A DNA stretch of 64,000 bases from Stropharia rugosoannulata (taxonomy: Eukaryota > Basidiomycota > Agaricomycetes > Agaricales > Strophariaceae), in assembly GCA_028532985.1 (NCBI GenBank), contig JANCIK010000002.1:1-64000 (forward strand), read 5' to 3'. Numbering within the stretch: the stretch's first letter is position 1; each line of letters starts with the position of its first letter. Made by a program: the position numbers and the translations under genes. Below, in pieces: positions 10,650 to 23,235 of this stretch. The notes under the pieces are model-generated. The model had not been told where the DNA came from. It ran no database searches and saw only the letters and a program-made list of their open reading frames with translations.

Positions 10650-12483
10650 TGAGAAAATATGGTACATGCTACTGCACTTGGTGTTGGTTCAATCGAGACG
10701 CGAGAAACTCGTATGCTACTGCTGAATCCTGTACATATCAGATTGTTGAAAGATACTTCCGGCTACTGTAAGAGGAACGTGAATGTGTGTGGGTGCGAGT
10801 ACAAAGTGTGCTGCGTGCAGAGCAGCGGACAGAGTCCAGTCCTTTGCTTCCTAAAGTGTATGGCAGTGCTATGAAACAAACCAGACTCCCTGACCGTACT
10901 TGCAAGCGATGGTCTGCGAATACCTGACGCCCACCAATCATTTTGCGCGGTATGGGTTACTTTCTCAAAATCCCGTCCTACTTTTGTTTTGCCACCCCTG
11001 GTTCCTTATATCTCCCTAACGTAGTTGAGCTGCGTTTTTGTAATTTACGGATAACACGATTCAAGTTCCATGGAAATAACATAAGTAACAGAAATGACAT
11101 ACACCGTTCAAATAAGCTGGCCATGTCTTTCCAGCAATTCAATAAACATCAATCGTGAGTACTTGAGTGTTCATCTTACCCTCACGGTTTTGGTAGAGTA
11201 TACTCAAACGTCCGCTCTGCTGGTTGTTATCCGTTCCTTGCGAGGGAGCATAGACTCGCATAAAACAGGCATCATTAGTCCATCTGACACCATTGAATGA
11301 CAAGAGCTTGCTCAAAAGGTTATCTTCTCCGCCGCTATCATCACCGTTCCAGCTGCACGAGAGAGAAAAGAGCCTAACATCAATCCCGTTCATTTTCATA
11401 CACAACCCGGCAGCTGTACACCTATTATACAAAAATCCGTGTATAAATTGTACCCGATGTATGACAAACACCCACACCATCCTAAGGATCCACCAGTGGC
11501 ACAACTACAACGCCTACCAGGGTCCCCCGGGAACCCGGTGCGCAACCCCAGTCCCAATAAGTAAGCAAGCACCCCAACACCCTTGTCTTCTTCGGAATAT
11601 GGCTCAAAAGAGAATTATAAAAATACAGGTCGACAATGCACGGGGGTGGGAGGCAGCAAGTATGAACAAGGGAGGTGGACAAACAAGGGAAGCAAGCATA
11701 GCGAAAGCAAAAACAAGAATAAAGCAAGAAAAGCAGATACATACAGACATACAGCGCGTGTCGTGTGTATGCGCGCGTAAAAAAAGAGAAAGGACATATA
11801 AAAGCGGGGCATAAAAGGAGGCGAGGAAGGAGGGCGAGGCTCGTCGTAAATGAACCTGCTTTTATTGACCAACCGACCGACCGATCGAGCGAGCGAATGG
11901 GCACGCGAGCTGCGAAATGGCGCTTTAAGTGAACGTGAATGGCGTCCATGTCGTCGTCGTCGTCGTCGCACAGAGTAACAGGATCAAGAACAAGAACAAG
12001 AACAATGCACAATGTATCGCATATTCCACTTTCCTCTCTGCACTGTGCGGGCGGGGGGCGAATGGCGAGCGGCGCGCTCAGATAGTGTGCTACAAGAAAA
12101 AATAACACGAAAAACGAATCAGTCAAATTTACACCTTCGGACAGACCTGGCGGTCGGTCCACGCCTGTACTCCTAGGAGAGGAGGAAATGCCCCGTCCGA
12201 CAACGATGCAAAGACCAATGGACGATAATATGCGATAAGTGGATGCCAACGACCAATGACCAACGGGGTATGTTTAACCAAACCCAAGCAATGGGTTAGA
12301 AGGAGGGGGGAGGAGCAGGAGGGGGACGGGTGGAGAGTTCCTTGGCATGCGACATGCTGCCTGCGCACACATTCACCAGACGCAGGGCGGCCCACTGCCC
12401 GCCCTGCCATGGGAGTTCGCCATTTCGGCGCGTCTCGACCCGTAATAAATCTAATGGAAATGAAAGAACAAGGATCGCTCACC
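10650..12483. other. Intergenic region with simple repeats
   Basis: It contains a GTC/CGT trinucleotide run near 11950-11971, an AAGAAC run near 11987-12005 and a long purine-rich tract near 11640-11830. A minus-strand frame about 11139-11370 reads like a protein piece (stretch SFNGVRWTNDACFM), but I could not join it to anything. No gene is supported. Confidence 0.4.
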
Positions 12484-13413
12484 CTCTCCGAGGCCCAGTG
12501 CGCGAGCACGTCCATGATGCGCTTTTGCATCCCCGCGTGGCAGTCGGGGCAGTCTAGGTTATCCAGAAATGGGTTGAGTGTTGATTTGATTATGAACGTC
12601 GACGTGTCTAAGAAGGAATGTTAGTATATACACAGCTGACAAAAGTGGACCGTACCTGGTTTGGCGTCCCAGACGAGGTAAGCACCAACGAGCGCCCACG
12701 CGCGCGTGAGCCTGCGCTGGTCCTCGAATGTGCACTCCTTGGTTGACGGGTGCGGGTGCGGCGGCTGGAGCAGGATATTACGCAGCGCACGCGATCGCTC
12801 AAGGTGGAGCAGCATCGGTTTCTTGAGGTACACCGCCCCAATGCGGTTCGCCATCTCGTCCGTGATCGTCGACAGATTGAACGAGAGCAGATGGGCGGAC
12901 GCGGTGGAGCAGAGCGTTGGGATGGTGTGGAACGCGCCCAGAGCGTACAGGTCCATCGGGCGTAGGGGCGAGGGCGAGTAGGAGAGCAGTAGCTCGTGGA
13001 TGGGTGTCTTCGGCCGGATGAAGAGCCGTGGGGTCATGCCATACCGCGGCATGTGGTCAATGGACGCAATAAGGGTGTCGAAGTCGGGCGAGTTGGCCGC
13101 AGGTGACGCGCCGTGCAGCGTGTGCAGAATGATGTTGAGCTGCGACGCGGGGGTATTGAGAGGTATCGGCATCGTGCGGTAGTAGGTACTCGGGACTGAT
13201 CAGCGGTGTGGGGATGTACGCCTTGAAGATGTCTGCGCATGTGGATAAGATTTTCTGGCAATTGACATAGAATAACACTTCGTCTGCGGAGAGTAGAACC
13301 GCGTCCGGCGTCGGCTGATTCTGGGTATTGAACGAGGTGGATATAGAGACAACGACATCGTCTGTAGCCCCAGGTACGTCGGGCATGTCGTCGTGCAGCG
13401 TTAGCGAAGGCAT
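12484..13413 (-). pseudogene. BTB-like protein with apparent +1 frameshift
   Basis: The start is ATG at 13413 (MPSLTLHDDMPD). The first segment reads to about 13205 and includes the BTB-type strand-helix region (VLLSADEVLFYVNCQK). The second segment, in another frame from about 13200 to 12655, carries MPIPLNTPASQLNIILHTLH, the central region of this Agaricomycete BTB-like family, and ends with GAYLVWDAKP. A 47-nt intron (about 12608-12654) leads to a final exon with a CPDCHAGMQKR motif, typical of the family C-terminus. Between segments one and two I see no intron that could shift the frame. It is therefore a frameshifted gene, a sequencing error, or a splice site I missed. The extreme C-terminus is uncertain. 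Proteins of this type are thought to act as protein-protein adaptors. Confidence 0.6.
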
Positions 13414-13526
13414 GATGGCGGTTACGGGCGTGTCAGAGGCAGGCAGCGAGCAGTAGGTGTCTTGGGATGACGATAAGCTAAATACTTTGCAAGAAGAAGG
13501 GAATGGGGTACAATATCAATCGACAT

Positions 13527-13691
13527 TTAGGCGACGACGTCAAAGCCGGCAGGGGTAATGGTGGGCAACGAATAGTAGACGGTGCTGGAATCGTTGTCCG
13601 TGAAGGCGAAGAAGGACGGCGGCGGGGTGGGGTACTCGGGGCGAGTGGGGCCAGAATAGGATTTAGGGGTGTTGTCTAGTGTGAGGCTCAT
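13527..13691 (-). CDS. Hypothetical small Pro-rich protein
   Basis: ATG at 13691 opens a 54-codon frame (MSLTLDNTPKSYSG...) rich in Pro, Ser and Thr, ending at a TAA at 13527. It lies about 110 bp upstream of the BTB-like gene on the same strand and could be its 5' exon, but I found no good donor site. Function is unknown. Confidence 0.35.
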   Translation of the reverse strand: MSLTLDNTPKSYSGPTRPEYPTPPPSFFAFTDNDSSTVYYSLPTITPAGFDVVA

Positions 13692-14582
13692 GATGCAAGT
13701 CAGCAACGTGACGTCGTGCCGAACAAACATCTCCGCAGCAAATTCGGAGATTTCCCCTTTTGTCGATGCGGAAATTATCATGGACAGGAAATGTCATGGA
13801 GCCAAGAGAAACGTTCGGTCCGGGGTCCCGGTGCTGGAACGGAGCAGCACCAAACGTCGACTAGCTGCAGATCTTTGTACAAAAATTGCATTGACTGCAC
13901 GCCCTATAATTTGAGCAAACAATTTTTTTGAAAGGGCGATTTACAAGGAGAAAAAAGTAAAGAAATGTATCTAGTACGTGCAGTCAACTGTACTATTATA
14001 TTGGTCTGATCGGGCGACATCAGCGTGAGCTAAGGTAAAGAGAGTGTATTAAAGCAAATGCACAGAACAAGCGATGTAGCAGTACGTCCCATTACATCCA
14101 CCTCGATGTTCTCTCGTGCACTGGTGGACTGCACGACGCCCCCAGGCGACGTAAAATGCGTCAAAATGGGGGTATTAATTTATAGTCTATTTTACCTCGG
14201 ACTCACGTACTTGAGCTGGTGAACAGGTCAAGCGGCGGCGCCATGTACTCTACATGCCCCAGCTATCTCGCGCGGGGCCAGAAAGAATTTGTCACAATCG
14301 GGGAACCAGAATTTAGCGTCAAGAGCAGTCCGAACGATCGTATTGATGACTACTGTTCCCATTATTACAGCTATGAATGTGCTACAGAGGACTCCAGCTA
14401 ATGAAGATGATTTTTATTATTGTCAAGCCTGTCTCGGCCGTCAGAGCTACTTGGAAACAACTCTGACGTAGGTCCACCGTTGAATCCCAAGTCACTTATG
14501 CGGTGCTTAGTATCAGTGACTTCAGAAGGTGGAGACAGAAGTGCAACTCTGGCAATCATGACTATAGGAGCAGCCCCCTAAA
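13692..14582. other. Intergenic region
   Basis: Only short unsupported ORFs are present on either strand. I see nothing else in it. Confidence 0.4.
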
Positions 14583-15685
14583 TCAAAAGATGAGTACGCA
14601 AAAGACCGTACGACTACCAGAATGATGTACGCTTACAGCTGTCGTTGCAAATAAAGGGAACGTATACCCTTGTAAATTGAAAAGAGTAAAAGTGTTGGAT
14701 GAAGTATTTGGGATTACTCCTTCAATTGCGACGAGTAGCGAGACTGCAGTGTACGTCGCGGCTGATTGAACAACTGCAACCAATATGGAGATGAAACGCC
14801 CCTCAGCAGGTTCGGTTTACTACCTTGCGATACTGAGAAATTCGATACGCAATCAATGACGTGGTAATGAGGGTAGATCCAAGCGTCATAAAGAGGGCTG
14901 CAGAAGTAAGATGATTTAGAAGCAAAGCTACATTTGATGGCGGGTTGAGGTCGTTTATACAGGCAATAATAATGACGGAAAGATATAGTGCTGTTCTTCT
15001 TGTAAATAGAAGAATAAGACAATATGTATATGAGGTACATACCTGTCTCCGCAAGAAGAAAGGCGATAGGTAGCGCGACAACGTAGATGGACTCTCCCTA
15101 AACACGGTGGTAACAGCGCCAGATCTAACTCCTTACAGCAAGGACTTGAACGGTGAAGATTGTACCTACGCACCTGTAGTCCATCTGCAAGACAAATCAG
15201 AAGGAGGTTACCACAGTCATTCAATAAAACATCCCAATTGTCCCCAAGAGCAGCTTTTATGATAAAAAATATGTCGTCAATGGGTTTTCCAATGATTCCC
15301 AGAAAGGCGGCTCGCGTTGTGATCCATGATGCTGCCGCCAGTGCAATGTTGATAAGAAACAACACTGTGATTGTTGCGAGTATTGCCGCATTCCCCTTTG
15401 ATATTTCCTTCCTGCTTACTGCCTGATATTCAGAATGGGTTTATGGTGCATAACGATGAGATCTTACAATAAACATACATGGTATACATGTAGATCAAAA
15501 AGTATATGCCTGTGCACAGGTTTAAGGTCTGTTAGCTCTCATAAACATACACAAATCCGGAATCAAAAATTTAGTTATAGCATACCCAGTAGCATTACCG
15601 TGAACAACGAGGCATTAAATGCTGCGGCTGCTATGCCATAGAATATTGAAGACGGAGAAAGTCCAGGCATACTTGAGGAAGACAT
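14583..15685 (-). CDS. Multi-pass membrane protein, possibly frameshifted
   Basis: ATG at 15685 starts the exon MSSSSMPGLSPSS followed by a first hydrophobic segment (AAAAFNASLFTVMLLG). A second exon encodes ILATITVLFLINIALAAASW and then LLNDCGNLLLICLADGLQ, recalling the LADGLLxYR motif of a common basidiomycete membrane-protein family of unknown function. Further segments include LGSTLITTSLIAYRIS and, in a different frame, VAVVQSAATYTAVSLLVAIEG. The switch between these last two frames (near 14820) has no evident intron and suggests a one-base shift. At least five membrane segments are visible. Exon borders near 15423-15585 are not settled, and a further short exon may lie there. Confidence 0.55.
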
Positions 15686-16398
15686 AGGTAGAGTGATGTT
15701 TGTAGAGCAGGCGCTGAAGATGGGACTCTCTTTATGTGATGCAATGTAGAATTCTGAAGATCCGCCTTACAGACGGAACCAATAAATCGACATGAATCTG
15801 TTAACTATCAAATGTTGCGTTCCCATACAGTATGAGTAGCCTTCTATTGTCGTATAATGATATACACGACGTGTACATCAGCCAAAGGTTTCTCCTTGAC
15901 GATTCAAACAATATTAATAGGCACGGCAAGGAAGGTACTTTATATATCAACCAATCAGTGAACGGAGGGAAGCCTTTGATTGTCTGATCTGAAACTCCGG
16001 AATCCCCGTTCACCTGCTTCACCATAAATTGCTCTAATTCATAGCTCGTATAAACGTGCAGCACAGATTACAATTTTAGCAGAGAATACACAAAATTCAT
16101 TCTCGTAAAAGAGGTACACAGTATCTCGCGCCCCCTGGTCCTCACGGAGCATCCTGTAGACAACAATACCCTCCCGATCGCATCAACGGCCCGCAAAGCG
16201 TAGCGCGTCCACGCCGCCAAACAGGGATAATAAGAGAAGCAATGTGTGATGGACAAGATAAAGTAGAAAAAGATGCTGAATGATATAAAAAAGCCAGAAT
16301 TAAATGTCCAGCTCAGAAACGAATTAATGATGAACATAAATAAAGTCGGGTCATTGCCGCTACGCCTACGTACCGGTGCTACTTTGCGTCACCAGAGC
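15686..16398. other. Intergenic region
   Basis: There is a hydrophobic minus-strand ORF at 16068-16337 (MFIINSFLSWTF...) of 89 codons, with no partner exons I can recognise. Nothing else is supported. Confidence 0.35.
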
Positions 16399-19300
16399 CT
16401 ACATCTCGACAATACATTCCTGTAGCTTCGCAAGGACCTCTTTCGCATTCTCTAGAAGAGGCTTGATGTTTTCGGGGGTCATCGCAAGCTTCCCCTCCTT
16501 CAACAGCGGCACAGACGCAGAGGAGGTGAACTGAGGGGGAGGCATCGAGCAGACGGAGCCTGCAATGGTGGGAGCTTGCGAACGTGCAGATGCCGAACTT
16601 CCAACTTTTGCAGATAGCCTAGGATTATGTGCATCCCCATGAGTGAATAGAGCGGAATTTTGATGAGGTTTTGTTGGGGAATTAGCTTCGTCTGCCGCCT
16701 CTGTCACGTTGGACAAGCGAATGAAGCGCTGACCAGTACCAGGCAGCGAAGCTGGCGCAGATCCATCAGGCAAGGGTGGAAGGGAAGACGAGGATATGTT
16801 GAACGAGCGCTTTGAGATGATGGCGTGCGGGCGGCCAGAGGTGGTGGGCGACGTCATTGGGAGAGGAAGCGTTTGTAAATGCTGACGCGGATCGAACGAG
16901 GCATCTTGTAGGTATGGGTTCGTCTGTTGCCGTGCCTTGCGCAAGTTATTACTCCCACAGCGCACAATTGCAAGGTGGTCAACACCATCGCCTCGTCCTA
17001 TCCCATCTGCATCAAGGTCAAAGGCCGAGTTCATTCTGTCCCAGTCTTCCTCACTCGTGCTACCTCCCTCTCCGTCTGGACCACTACTACTGTGACCTCG
17101 ACCTTCTGCATCTCTTTGAACTCTGGGGAAAGGCGACATCAGTAACGCAAAACGAATATAGTATTAAAGGCAAGAAAAAAAAGAAAGCAGAATTACACGC
17201 ACGTTCAACACTGCTCGCAAATTCGCCCTAGATCCCGCTTGATGTTGACTTGTGCCTGACTGATCCTTGCCGGTATCTTCAAGTCGCCCAACGAATTCCT
17301 CCTCGGCACCTTCGCCTTCGCATGATCGCCAGTGTCACCCTCTCCCGCATCAATGTTACCACTACCTCCTTCTACTGTAGCCGCAGCGGCAGTAGCAGCA
17401 CCGACGTGCCCAAGCGATGCGGACTGTTGAGTCCCGGGCGACTTGCCTGGGGAGAGCCTGTTTTTAACATTAGCATTGACAGATGCAGGCGAGCCTTCGA
17501 CACCTAGTGTAGCGAGCGGAGACAATTTCGGGGTATAAAAGAGAGATGAAGAGGAGGCTGTGGGGACAGAGAAACGGTTGACTGAGGAGGGAGGTTCAGC
17601 GCCCCTTCCAGCTTCTGATTATCTTCAGCAACGGGAGGACGAGTCTTAATACCCGCCCCGGCCGGACCAAGCGTCTGCGGAGGTGATGGTGGTTGTAGTT
17701 CGATAGGCGGCAGGAGTGACAGCGATGTAGGACTGGAAGACGGTAGCGGTGGGACCGATCCTCTATCCTGATCAAGTGATTGTCTCATCTTTGCCTCGAA
17801 ATCCAAACTCGCCCTTCCTACGTTCGCCAACACAAGATGCTCCTCCGAAGTGCGTGAACGGCGTAAACGGGAGCTCGACGAAGGACAGCGCGCGGGTGCA
17901 GGACGATGCGGTTGCCGGGGCGTCTTGTGTAGGTTCTCATTATCAGCATCCTTGTCAATATCCGTCCGCTCGTCCTTCGCTTGCGGCAAGAGTGCCACTG
18001 GGATTCCGTGACGAGGCTACACTTCTGCACCCATCGCTCGATGCGCTTGAGGTACTAGGTGGAAGAACAGAGCTGCCTTGGCTCCTACTGCTAGCAGTCG
18101 ATACAATGCGTCGACCTGAACCAATCTTCTTCGTAGTTAAAATAGAAGAAGGGAGAGGTAGATGTCTAGTTGAGGCCGTGGCGTGACGCAGAGACAGCGA
18201 AATCTGGCTCTCGGAAGTAGGCAAAGCAGGCAATGCATAAGGACCTGACTGTTTACCGGCACCGGGGTCTAAACTCGTATGTGCGTGGTTAGTCACATTC
18301 CCGGAGGGGCGTCGCGCAGACGAGAAGAAGCCGCTTGATGCAGAAGGCGATGGGGGCGTAGGCGGAACGGGGGTGGAACAGTCAATCAATACGCCTCCCG
18401 ACTTCGTACGTTTATGTCTCCCAACCAGGCTGATGCGGCGTACAGAGCCCATGAACCCACGAGAACTTTCCTGAACTTTCTCTGGTTCTTTGTTGGGCAG
18501 ATTCGAGGTGTTGAATGATTCCTTGATGGGTGTCTTCGGCGCGCCACCTTGTCTTGCTGCAGAATCATCGCGACATAGAAGGTGCGACGACTTCCGTCGC
18601 GGTCGCTCATATTCACCAGCATCCTCTTGTCGCTCCCCGTCTTTATCCTTCGCATGATCCATCCCGGACTTCAACCCCAAAGCACGCCCAATCCCCCAGC
18701 CCACCATACCGTCCCCCGCCCGACCTTTCCACCCCACTAGCCATACCGTCCACGCTATCCTCAGCTGTACCATCCCCACCCCGCAACTGCATGAAACCCA
18801 AACTCTTGCGCTTCCCCAGACGTGCTGCACTCGGCGATGGGGGCGGTACCTCCGTACCAGCACCCGACGTCCTGCCGCCACCCGGAGTCCCTGATCCAAC
18901 ACTGTATCCACACCCGCGTCCGGCGTGTGTGTGGTGTGTGGTGGCGTCTGGTCCGTAGCACCCCTTTCCTCTGCCTCCAGTATGTTCATAGTCAACCCAA
19001 GAGTAGCCCGAATAGCGCTAAAATCCATACTCGCTCGCACCCCGCCTCTTGACGCAGGGCGGTAAGGGTACACTCGTCTACCGGCACTCGGCCGACGTGC
19101 TAGGGGCGGGCCGTGAGGACTATCAGCTCCGTCCCCTCCTCGGCCAGAGTCGACGGCGGAGGTCGCATGTCCCTCTGCCTGCCCATCCACACCCGCAGAG
19201 CTCCCAACAGACCGTCGTGGCGTCCGCCCCCCGGACCGGCTTCTGCTCCTGCTGTCGCTGCGACTGCGGCCGCAGCTTTGCGCGCATGTGAGCTTGCCCG

Positions 19301-21172
19301 GTCTTCGAGCATTGCCGTCTGGCGACGCTGGTGCGGGACCTGGGCTCGGAGTGGCGTTGCTGGATGTCGCGGCTCTCACTCTTCCTGAAGGTGTTCCTGG
19401 TGTGCTACGAGCACAAAATCTACGCCTTGCGGGACCAGTGGGACTCGGGCTAGTGTTGGTGTCGGCGGTATTGCTTGACGCGCGCGACGACGCACAAAAA
19501 AACCACCCACTGCTTCCAGGGGTGACATTCGAGGCCGCAGGTGTATCTTCAGAATGAGCACGGTTTGGGTGTAGATGAGACTGTGTACTATAGCTGTTGT
19601 AGTTACCGAAAGACGACAGCGATGATTGGGGCCGTGGGGTGCGTTGGTGGTCAGGACCTGTGAGACGTGCATCTGGTTAAATATCATACAAAGAAAGGTA
19701 TGTGCAATTAGAGGGTTAATTCTGGCAAGAACGAAGGAAAAAGAACTACTAACCTCTGTACCTGTACCCTCCATCAGCACCTGTTCTCATTCCCCGTCGC
19801 CGCTGCAGCTTTCAGACGATGCCACCGCTGACCCCCGATCCAGAGGATGTCGGAGCACCTGACCCGGAACCGATACCAACCCATGGTTTAACACTTCCAA
19901 TACGACCCAGTGGCGTCTGTTTCCCTGGGGTTTGAGGAACCGAACCCGCACCACTATACGAATCCAGAAGTGCAGAGGACGTGCGGAGCGGGCCAATAAC
20001 GGGACGATGGCGTGCATCCGAAGAATGCCCAGAAGCAGAGTGGTTGCCCTCTCCGTTGTTAGCTTTCACCTCACCATTGGCATTGGCATCTTCAGGCCCT
20101 TCCCCAATATCCTATTCTTCAGAGAACGCGCGCGTGCTATCGAAAGAGCTCCGCGAGTGCGTCTCTTCATCAATATTAGCCCCCAAGCTCCGCGTTCCCT
20201 GACGCCTGCTGCTGCGGGATGGCGAACCCGGTGAGCGACATTCACTAGCTCAAATACACCCTCTCTCCTCATCCACTCCCTGTCGCCGGGGCAGCTTCTC
20301 TTTCTCATTTGCCTCCGCTCGCGCTCCCTTCGCTCCCTCTCACGGTGTAGCTGAGGACTAGGCGGGAGCAGTGAGAAAACGTGCGCGGAAGCAGAGGGAT
20401 AGCCCAATGACCCAACCGTAGAAGGGGACATGAGCGGAGCAGTCGAAGCGCTGTGCATGGTACGCACAGTAGCAGGGACGCTGAACACGGAGGACGCAGG
20501 GCTAGACAGCGAGGGTGAAGGGAAAGGCTCTACAATGGAAAACGGGTCTGCAGAGGAGTGCGGTGCCAGGAAAACAGCGCCACTGGCACTGTTTGAAAAG
20601 GTCGGTGAAAGTGCTGGGGTGGGTGGCGGAAGAGAAGTAGGCAGAGGTGGTGCATGCTGTGTGGCTGCGCGGGCGAGGGCAGCACATCTGTTACGTGCAG
20701 TGACCGTCCGGTCTTCTTCGTCGTTCACATGTGGATTCTTGAGCGCGAAATCAACGTCCAGCTAGCGATCGAACTCGTCGTCCCACGCATCTGCATCCGG
20801 TCGGTCATCCTTTCTGAGACTAGAGAGGTCATTAATCATTGTTCATGGACGACGTGGAGGTCAATGGCGATCGGGAAGGAGACGCAGGTGACAGAGGCGA
20901 TGAAGGAGAGGAGGAATGAGGGCGGTAAATTTTGGCTGCAGGTGTGGATGACAAGTCTACAATGAGATCAGCACTTGCTCCCGGTTTCATTGGCGAGTTA
21001 CGAGAGTACTCGAAGTCATCGTCCCAGTCTTCGGTCGCGTGTTCTACGTTGACAGTAACTGCGAGAGCACAACCGTACCAGGGGGTTTCGTTGGCGTTTG
21101 GAAATCGCACTCAGGTTCGCTTGGCCTGACAGGACTGAACTCCCCGTCTCCTTCTGCATCCCAGTCCTCCAT
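16399..21172 (-). CDS. Large disordered conserved protein, possibly Byr4/Bfa1-like
   Basis: The gene reads from ATG at 21172 (MEDWDAEGDGEFSPVRPSEP) to TAG at 16399 (…LQECIVEM), with many exons. Acidic WDDDFE and DAWDDEFD motifs lie in the first exons (about 21040 and 20780). They are followed by long Ser/Pro-rich stretches, a GFMGSVRRISLVGRHKRTKS block near 18400-18460, and LGDLKIPARISQAQVNIKRD near 17230-17300. The C-terminal exon (17139-16399) ends in a predicted helix. The repeated tryptophan-acid motifs and overall plan resemble Byr4/Bfa1, the scaffold that with Cdc16/Bub2 inhibits the septation GTPase Spg1/Tem1. I hold that only weakly. Several reading-frame changes need transcript data, and the first intron would be only 35 nt. 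Confidence 0.55.
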
Positions 21173-23139
21173 CTCGACGCGCCTGCCTTGGAAGAAGAAC
21201 GAGCCAACATTGGTGGTGGGTAGAGACAGAAGGTGACGGGGCGTCGCCAAACCAACAGTTTGGCACCGGGACCCCGGAACACAGACGGAACGGAACGCTG
21301 CACGGCGCTCCCTATTTGCTCCATCACTATAGAAATTGAAGCATGCCTGGCCACAGGTTATTGCTGCTTGCTTGTTTCCAGTACCCGCTCTTCTCTCATG
21401 AGCAGGACTTTGGGGTGTTCACATACGAATATTGGATGCAGATGGTCAAGGCATAACACCGAGAAATAAATACCACCGACTCGGAGCAGCGCAGGCCGCC
21501 CTTACTCGTTTTACAGGGCCATAGATGACAACATGCGCGCCAGGGAATAGCGGTACTTTGTCAACGCTTTCAGCCTGGCGTCCGTTTCCCTTGTGCGTGG
21601 CGTGGCGGAGTCGCTCTTTTCATGTCTGCGCCGTACGCCGGTGCAGGAGTTGCTTGGGAAGTAGAGCTGAGATCTTACCTGGGTAGCAGATGTTTCCACC
21701 GACGATTCGACTCCCAAGGAAGGCGTAACTCTGGCGTTGCCTGATTCATATTTAGTTGATCCTAATGTTGCCTGTTATTTACAAACTAGTATTAGGACGC
21801 TACGGAACTCTTAAACGCGCGTGAGATTGCTGACTAATGCTATGTCGTTCGCAATTTATCACCTCCATTCCCCCTTTGTGCCTTTGTAAATCTTAGAATA
21901 CGACGAAATTCATTATTTGCGTATTATACATGCCGTATTGTAGTACAAGCAAATATTTCAAAATGATATTTTGTATGTTTTCATAGAAGTGAAAGTATAT
22001 GAAACACTACGCCTTATGTTCTCTTGGTTAAGACATGTTTGAGGAGTATAAATAAATGAGATGCGTTCACGATGGAATGGGAGATAGGGTAGAGCACTGC
22101 GGGAGGTGCGTAGCACCTCGCAGACCGACAGAGGGAGGACTGGAGCGTTCGGAATATGCTCGCTTACGTGACGCAATATTATCAGGACACTGTGAGCGTT
22201 GTTTTGGTTTACCATCGAACGGACGGTTTATTTCACTGTTTTTTATGCAGCATTGGAACTCAGATATGAACCCTCGTTTATATTCATTTCTGGATATTGC
22301 TGACATGCGTTCCATGATTTTGCACTTTGGGAGTGGTGGCAGCCGCAGTAGACCAGCGGAGGACGGATAAGATGCGCGATGGCTCGGTTCGTCTCGCGCC
22401 TCATATAGTTAGATCTTATTCAAAGATATGAAAAATATACATATTGTAGGAGGTCATTGGGGGTACCTCTTCATGCATTTGCGTGGTGTTCTGTTTACCA
22501 TGTGCAGAGGAATGAGGTACGTTTCAAAGCGTCATTCCGGCCCTTTTATACACATTTCTGGGCAGTTTGGAACCGGAAAAACTGTTCTCCCATTCTTTCT
22601 CGGACCATATCTAGGTAAATACGTGGAAATATTTACTGCGCATTGCGTGGTAGTGGGGTTACGAAGACGTGCTCCCCAATCCGTAGCGCCTGAATCCAGG
22701 CATCCACTTGGTTTGGCGCCGTTGCACATGGCGGAGATATCTTTCCTGTGCTGTAAAAGTGTAGTAGTATTTTTTGGGGGGATGTATAGCCTCTGTGTGA
22801 GTGGAATGACACGGGGTGCATGCAACCTACGTACGCGCATCCGAATGTAAATGCATCGGGAATCAGCCACTGGAGGCAGGTAAGGATGTCGCCAAGTCTG
22901 CGATGTAAACTGAGACTCTTTTGGCAAGTGCTCGATGTTGCACAGCGCGTCATAGAGATACTACTTCAATAGATGATGACGAGAATAGATGTGTAGATGA
23001 CCGTAATAAATACTTGTTAAGTTTTAACCTGCTTATAGTGTTAGAGATATACGTGCTATATAACTTACAGGCAACGACGTGAATTAATGCCGAAACTAAG
23101 CTGAGCTATAAACTTGCTCCCCGCACAAAATAAGATCCT
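21173..23139. other. Intergenic region
   Basis: Two medium ORFs overlap on opposite strands at 22428-22950. Neither shows a recognisable domain, and no exon series can be built. I see no RNA gene. Confidence 0.4.
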
Positions 23140-23235
23140 CGAAACCCACTAAACACGAAACCGCTAAACCGCCAAGCCTGAACATTGAACTCTAAGCCTG
23201 AACCCTAAACTAGCGTAAACCCGAAGCGTAAACCT
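23140..23235. repeat. Degenerate interstitial telomere-like repeats
   Basis: This stretch is a run of diverged units related to CCCTAAA: CACTAAAC, CGCTAAACC, CCCTAAAC, CGTAAACCC and CGTAAACC, spaced 7-17 bp apart. It lies between the unique gene block and the second subtelomeric block. It is best read as an old internal telomere, from fusion or from healing followed by addition of new subtelomeric DNA. Confidence 0.6.

Noticed and set aside
17955..19379. 474-codon ORF as a separate single-exon gene
   Set aside because: Parts of it match the larger multi-exon disordered gene on the same strand; its ends run into introns and other frames.
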